Origin: Plazaster borealis
Taxonomy: Eukaryota; Echinodermata; Asteroidea; Forcipulatida; Labidiasteridae
Direction of reading: 5' to 3'
Assembly: GCA_021014325.1 (NCBI GenBank)
Contig: CM037472.1
Span: 21,499,063 to 21,563,062, forward strand
Length of the DNA: 64,000 nucleotides
Made by a program: the position numbers and the translations under genes. A model generated the notes under the pieces. That model was not told the DNA's origin and did no database searches. It saw only the letters and a list, made by a program, of their open reading frames with translations. Position 1 is the stretch's first letter. Each line of letters begins with the position of its first letter. Below are positions 60,801-64,000 of the stretch, one piece after another.

Positions 60801-63800
60801 TGCTTCTTTCACCACATCCAAAACGAGAGAAGGATATTTCCCAGTGAGCCAATTAAGTGTTGTCCCCTGTCTATGGATTTACTAGCTCAGTGTGTGCCAG
60901 TTTAAAACAATGATTTCTACGGTCCATGCTGTTATGTGCCATGTGTACGGTATGTGTTAAAACTTTCTGTCACCCTTGCATGTGATGTAGTTTATAGTGT
61001 ATGTCATACATTAGTCATCAAGAATAGTATTAGTATATAGCTGTAAGTGTAATGTTGGCATTTTTAATACAAATAATATCAGTTACATTTTTTAAAGAGT
61101 GTTTTTAAGGACATGTAGCTTTACGGCCTAGGTGTTCACTATGATTTTCTTAAATATACAATGGTAGTATTTTTTTTTCACTTGATATGGTTTTGTATTA
61201 TGAAACAAAAAACACAAGTTGTTTCCCAAAGTCGAGTGCCTGATTCTCCACTCAGCCATACAGGGCATTGGTGTAAAACAAACAATTCCTCAAAAAGTCC
61301 AAACTACTGGGCGTTGTTGTTATTTCCCAACTTGTCATCCACCTAGCCTTAGAGGTGTGTACATTACAACAAGGTTCCCATAGTGTCCAGTCCTGGTATT
61401 TCAACGCTCACATTACCCTCCTTCATCAGAGTTGTGGGACACATTCCTGCCATGTCCGTGCAGCGCTTGGTAACTGGTCACCCACTTGTTGTTAGAACCC
61501 CTCTTCTTTTCTTTTTAAACTGGAAGACTTTCATCTGGTACGGTACCCAAAGTAAACATACCTGTTCCTATTGCCAAAGGGTTGTTTTATTTTCACTCAG
61601 GCTGTAGTTACTGTTTATTTTGTGATTCTAGTAGAAAATATCCCTGTATTGTTCTCAGGATGTTGAAAGGTACACAATTTACTGATCAAGTAACAAGATC
61701 AGTTTCTGAGATATGTCACCTGCTTCACACAGTCAGTTCGGAACTTTGGATGACTGCAACACCACTATTGTTTCAAACAAAATCAATTTTGTTGCATCAA
61801 TTTTCTTGATTCTATAAGTTCATCATCTCATTTCATGGTTTTTTAGTTCCTTGTATGACATGTGTAACAAAGTTTCCAAAGAGTTGGTGTGGGTTACAAT
61901 TGTTTATACAACCTGATATTTGTAATGTCAGTGAATGTACGTGGTTGTTTATTGTCCTTCTGTATGATGTGTGGTTTGACCTGCCATTATTCACTCAATG
62001 AATGCTGGAACTTTCTGAATAGAATAGAAAAAGTGACAAACACACTTACATTTTGGCATACATGTCCATGTTTGGACCAAACAAATTCAATGGCAAAACT
62101 CCCACACATCTGCAAGAAACTATTATTAATTTTTTCTTCTTTCTCAAACGTAAGTGTTTTGGTGCATGCACCTGGTTCCATTCTTTCAGCAGAGAAATTC
62201 CACTAGATAACATATTTACTTTATAGAAAGTGGCCGAATTCAGCTCTTTCTCTGGTTTGTTATGAAAACACTTAATTTGAAAAATCACACACTTGCAATT
62301 CTCTAAACCACCAGTGTATCTACAAGGTAATTGGATAGTTTGTGTAATAAAGTACTTGTCTCTCAGTACCACAATGATAAGATAATAGACCCGTACTTCT
62401 AGAGCAAGAATTCCAGAGCAAGAATGGGCGGAAGATAGACCCTCAAGCTGTTCAGCAATCCCCAAGGTCCTCAACTCACTAAATACAAGGCAAACTTTAA
62501 TTCCACTCCAGTAGTGCCTAATTTACAGGCAACACCCCTCCAGCAAATCTCAGAGTTGGTTTTTATTATGAAGCACAGTGGGGATTTCAGCCACCAGGTC
62601 CATCAGGACAGACTGTCCTTTCATCTGTGGTGTGAGGAGGAATTTTGTGGTTAAAACCTCAAACATGATTTCTTGCTCTTGTAACAGTAGACCCTAAGAG
62701 CTTGCTTTTTTATTGATAAATTGCACAATGTTTTCTCAGGTGGGTTGGGGGGCTTTTGGCAGTGGATTCAGAAATGAAAATTCTTGCAATCACTTGTTGA
62801 GAGAGTGAGTTTAACTCAAAATGTGGAAGGGTAGTGAAAGATGTAACTTCGTAATGTATACCAAATTGTGTTGTATTTTGAGGTACCATGGTACATTTTA
62901 AATAAATATAATCAGTTTTACCTTTTTTGTCTTTGAAAACTTATTTATTCTTTTTCTAGGAAATTGAAAGGATAGGTTTCTTCAAAACCAGACTTGTTTT
63001 TTTTTTAAATAATGAACTTTCAAAACCAGTGGTTTACCATCTCCTTTGCCTTTACCTACATGTACATGTGGAGTATTAAAGTTATATAATTTTCAGGCTT
63101 GAAGTTCATCTTTGAGAGGGCAAGGCCATAGGCCTATATATTTTGCAAAAGGGAAAATCTTAAAGTCTATAGACAACTTTTGAAGGAGCACCAAGGCCAA
63201 GATCAGGGGAAACGGGAGGACATGGCCTCCGTGGCCTTCATGTAATTCCAGGCCTGAATTTGTGCAGTTCTGCTCAAACTTAGAAATGGTGTGTTTCCCA
63301 CTACCAGATCTGACACCCTAATGCAATTGTCATCATTTGTTTTCTTCTTGTCTCTTCTGTATACAGATTCCTCTATGGAAATAGCGCCTTCACTGATCAC
63401 ACTGTATGACAAGTATGCATCAGCAGACAGAGAACTCATGTCTATCCAAGAGAGTGAATCCACAGAGACGGAATCTCCCAACAGAACCAACAACGATGAG
63501 ATCATCGGCACTGAACAGGGAACAACAGGAATCAGGGTGTCTGAGGACCAGGAAGACAAGATGGCAGTACATAGTGGCGACACTGCAGAGTGTTTCATGA
63601 ACACCAGTGATGTCGCTGTTGTGAACGACCAGCCAGATGAAGAGACTGAGAATACTGAGGCGACGACGCCAAAATCCCCCAACCAAAGTTTTTTATACAA
63701 ACCTGCACAGCCAGAAGTGGAAAGTGATCTTGATATGAGCAAGGAGAGCATCAAACCAAGAAGTGGGAGCTGTTCGGCAATTTTGGATGAAGAAAGTACT

Positions 63801-64000
63801 AGAGCCAAGATGGACCAGGCGGAGCCTGAAATAACATGTACTATGGCTCACTCAGAGAGCAAATCTAATTCCTCAAGTCTTGACAAACACAGCCATCTAC
63901 CAAAACGCAAAAATGCTGCAACAACGCCGCCAGAAAAGACGGACAGTAACGCCAACCTGAGAAGTTTCCAAAGGACTCTGTCATTCGGCGCTCGATTGGC
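31244..64000 (+). CDS. Gene X: acidic Ser-rich protein with alternative N termini, partial
   Basis: Three candidate first coding exons (31352-31523, 36196-36271, 54313-54388) all end in phase 1 at a GT donor. The exon opening at 63367 starts with the two bases needed to complete a codon (G+AT, Asp) and stays open to the window end: 210 residues beginning SSMEIAPSLITLYDKYASAD. This shared part is rich in Ser, Glu, Asp and Thr, has no recognised domain, and ends in a basic/hydrophobic patch (NLRSFQRTLSFGARL) with a basophilic kinase-type site. The protein is probably a disordered scaffold. N-terminal choice would set membrane attachment. AKAP12/gravin is a candidate family on architecture only; a RhoGEF or other scaffold cannot be excluded. 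Confidence 0.6.
34448..34795. mobile_element. MITE family B, copy 2
   Basis: Starts TTTAAAGGGATTGTAAAAGT and ends TACCAAACGTATACAGACC. Shares CAATTGGAATACACAATCTG and TTTTTCCATAACCGCA with the other copies. Confidence 0.72.
35140..35260. repeat. Dispersed repeat copy (CACTGAGGTCAA palindromic)
   Basis: CACTGAGGTCAAACAATG is matched by inverted CATTGACCTCAGTG, and CTCAGGCATTGATAGGTCTT matches 13488-13507. The short ORF across it is not supported. Confidence 0.5.
35785..36085 (+). promoter_or_regulatory. Candidate promoter and leader of gene X exon B
   Basis: A TATA-like TATAAATC is at 35791. CpG density rises over 35860-36080 (TACGGGTTCCGTTTCC, ACCGTCCGGTCGGCTGAG, GACTCGCTCGACACCG) compared with the flanks. 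It lies just upstream of exon B. A long frame at 35825-36115 overlaps it in a different phase and is not taken as coding. Confidence 0.4.
36196..36271 (+). CDS. Gene X alternative first exon B, acylation-type N terminus
   Basis: ATG in context ACAATGG. Twenty-five codons, MGNCYGCGSRGEETKRL then EDDRKQVA, and a G left before donor GTGAGTG. Gly2 with Asn3 fits N-myristoylation, and Cys4 and Cys7 are natural palmitoylation partners (known from Src-family and G-alpha N termini; here inferred). An in-frame ATG lies upstream at 36085 (MLQYAKFAKLKVLLKH...), and use of that start would hide the glycine. The phase matches exon 63367. Confidence 0.6.
37296..37475. repeat. GTT/GTC trinucleotide-type tract
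   Basis: Imperfect TTG and TCG triplets, including TGTTGTCGTTGATTATGTTT twice. Purely low complexity. Confidence 0.9.
37780..37902. repeat. Degenerate GACTCGA-rich tract
   Basis: Many GACTCG, GACTGA and CTCGAC words in varied spacing, following the T24 run. CpG-rich compared with the region. Confidence 0.75.
39716..39866. mobile_element. Short foldback element with GGCCGT ends
   Basis: TAGGCCGTGTCCGAATTGGC at the left is matched by inverted GCTAATTCGGATACGGCCTA at the right, arms about 32 bp. It may have TA target sites. Confidence 0.72.
41106..41472. mobile_element. MITE family A, copy 2
   Basis: Starts TTTAAAGGTATCGTACACGT, ends AGCGTGTTCAGTGCCTTTTA, and has the central palindrome at 41264-41293. 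Confidence 0.78.
42926..43160 (+). repeat. tRNA-derived SINE (second family)
   Basis: A head like a tRNA (GGTTGGCTCAGTGGTTTC ... CAGTTCTAATCCCACCTCG), then CATGTGGATTGGGTTTTCAG and GGTTTTCCCTCCGGCATCT, and an ATG/TAA-rich tail. The overlapping 95-codon frame is the SINE body, not a gene. Confidence 0.65.
45345..45815 (+). repeat. Duplicated tRNA-like repeat
   Basis: Two modules, 45345-45500 and 45600-45815, each with GGTGATCCCC.GCTGCC, CCCAGGTTGTATC, CCAACATAGGG and a tRNA-like part. The first retains TAGCTCAGTTGGTAGAGCGC and GGTTCAAATCCCCCTTAGTC; the second is decayed. A (TA)n tract plus T and G runs follow at 45813-45860. Confidence 0.7.
45932..46035. repeat. Repeat shared with 6133-6240
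   Basis: GCGGTAACACCATGTGTAT, CTACTT.GCTG.GTAGATTT and AGAACTTGTCTTGCT occur at both places. The copy near 6133 sits just ahead of the left gene's last exon. Confidence 0.65.
51276..51760. repeat. 48-bp minisatellite, 10 copies
   Basis: GATTGTTTTTGGAACTCATG starts units at 51276, 51325, 51373, 51421, 51469, 51517, 51565, 51614, 51661 and 51709. Each ends ATTCCTCATTTTACTTTTG. The period is a multiple of three, which explains the Phe/Trp/Cys-rich ORFs. Confidence 0.92.
52957..53083. mobile_element. Short foldback element (TAGACTGTGC ends)
   Basis: TAGACTGTGCAAGTCTCGC at the left, GCGTGAGATTCGCACAGTCTA at the right: arms about 20 bp around a 90-bp centre. Confidence 0.62.
53185..53530. mobile_element. 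MITE family A, copy 3 (right end truncated)
   Basis: Starts TTAAAGGTATCGTACACGTT and has the palindrome at 53350-53379. It stops after GAGAACACTGGTTTT, without the CAGTGCCTTTAA end. Confidence 0.75.
54096..54103 (+). promoter_or_regulatory. TATA box for gene X exon C
   Basis: TATAAAAA in ACGTATAAAAACCC. It would place transcription start near 54126-54130, about 185 nt before the exon C ATG, with no splice signal needed. The surrounding 53850-54190 is richer in CpG than the flanks. Confidence 0.6.
54313..54388 (+). CDS. Gene X alternative first exon C, Lys-rich N terminus
   Basis: ATG in context ACCATGC. Twenty-five codons, MLGIVLPFGKSKGKKKKK then VEMKHLT, plus one G before donor GTAACT. It has the same length (76 nt) and phase as exon B. 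A short hydrophobic start followed by a Lys cluster could bind acidic phospholipids or act in nuclear import. There is no Gly2, so no myristoylation. Confidence 0.6.
54484..54873 (-). mobile_element. MITE related to family A, inverted
   Basis: TATTTAAAGGCAGGGTATAC at the left and TACATCCTGCCTTTAAATG at the right. Reverse of family A at AGTATCCTTACTTGGTGTAT and CAATTGGTCGTCAAAGTTGC. The centre is a different hairpin (CCGAGAAAGGCTTCATGACT and its inverse). Confidence 0.72.
55438..55455 (+). repeat. Interstitial telomere-type repeat
   Basis: GGGTTAGGGTTAGGGTTG, just under three TTAGGG units. Confidence 0.7.
56195..56530. repeat. Diverged family A-like MITE
   Basis: TTTTAAAGGCCCTGTACACT at the left, then TGTGACCAATTGAGCTCAAA and TTCATAGGTTTGTTTGTTCA. 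The right edge is uncertain. Confidence 0.55.
59988..60356 (-). mobile_element. MITE family B, copy 3 (inverted)
   Basis: TTTAAAGGGTCTGTAAACGT at the left and TACCAAACATATACAATCCC at the right. Contains TACTGCGGTTATGGAAAAAG, the inverse of TTTTTCCATAACCGCAGTA in copy 2. Confidence 0.75.
63367..64000 (+). CDS. Gene X large shared exon, cut by the window edge
   Basis: A long pyrimidine tract and ATACAG precede it. Two bases complete the phase-1 codon, then 210 codons stay open to base 64000. Composition is typical of disordered regions (Ser, Glu, Asp, Thr, Asn). Segments include APSLITLYDKYASADREL, QESESTETES, KSPNQSFLYKPAQPEVES and, last, NLRSFQRTLSFGARL. Both other plus frames are broken by stops. 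The antisense 201-codon ORF is its shadow. Confidence 0.72.

Larger units (their letters stand above)
54389..63366 (+). other. Gene X intron before the large exon
   Basis: No confident exon. Contains family A-like MITEs (54484-54873, 56195-56530), a short TTAGGG run (55438-55455) and a family B MITE (59988-60356). Two ORFs of 111 and 135 codons around 56450-56860 overlap each other and a repeat. The remainder has nothing I can name. Confidence 0.4.

Noticed and set aside
62046..62474. 142-codon minus-strand frame
   Set aside because: No domain, no splice context and a low-complexity Lys run; length is within chance for AT-rich intron DNA of this size.
63203..63808. 201-codon minus-strand frame
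   Set aside because: Antisense of the gene X large exon, whose plus frame is supported by the splice acceptor and phase.

Overview
The window is AT-rich, intron-rich animal genomic DNA: short phase-matched exons with GT-AG borders in long introns full of MITE-like foldback elements, tRNA-derived SINE-like repeats and minisatellites. I see no prokaryotic operons, CRISPR array or intact mobile-element protein. The gene content and the repeat style (elements ending in GATTTCACAAA or CCCAATTTCATAAAG) suggest a marine invertebrate deuterostome, probably an echinoderm. That placement is an inference from general pattern and was not computed.

Layout. (1) About 1-6405, plus strand: the 3' part of a gene I do not recognise. 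Six exons join in frame into a 223-residue basic, Ser-rich C-terminal tail containing a consensus 14-3-3 motif (RSHSIP) and ending in SSWL. A foldback element lies just after its stop. (2) 6430-15200: intergenic DNA with SINEs, MITEs and a 130-bp tandem array. (3) 15218-22240, minus strand: a complete protein-L-isoaspartate O-methyltransferase gene (PCMT1) in eight coding exons, 272 codons. An upstream exon adds a hydrophobic N-terminal extension ahead of the usual MAW start. Its introns carry a 650-bp Mutator-like foldback element and a 45-bp minisatellite that reaches a splice acceptor. (4) 22.6-64 kb, plus strand, divergent from PCMT1: a long gene ('gene X'). A noncoding first exon ends at 22847, a coding exon lies at 31244-31523, two further candidate first exons end at 36271 and 54388, and all three coding exons stop in phase 1. 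That phase fits the large exon that opens at 63367 and runs off the window.

The main result is gene X. It appears to have at least three promoters that give one acidic, disordered, Ser-rich protein three different N termini: a neutral/acidic one, one starting MGNCYGC (fits N-myristoylation plus palmitoylation) and one starting MLG with a Lys-rich run behind a good TATA box. The arrangement resembles AKAP12/gravin, but the downstream domains needed to decide this are outside the window.
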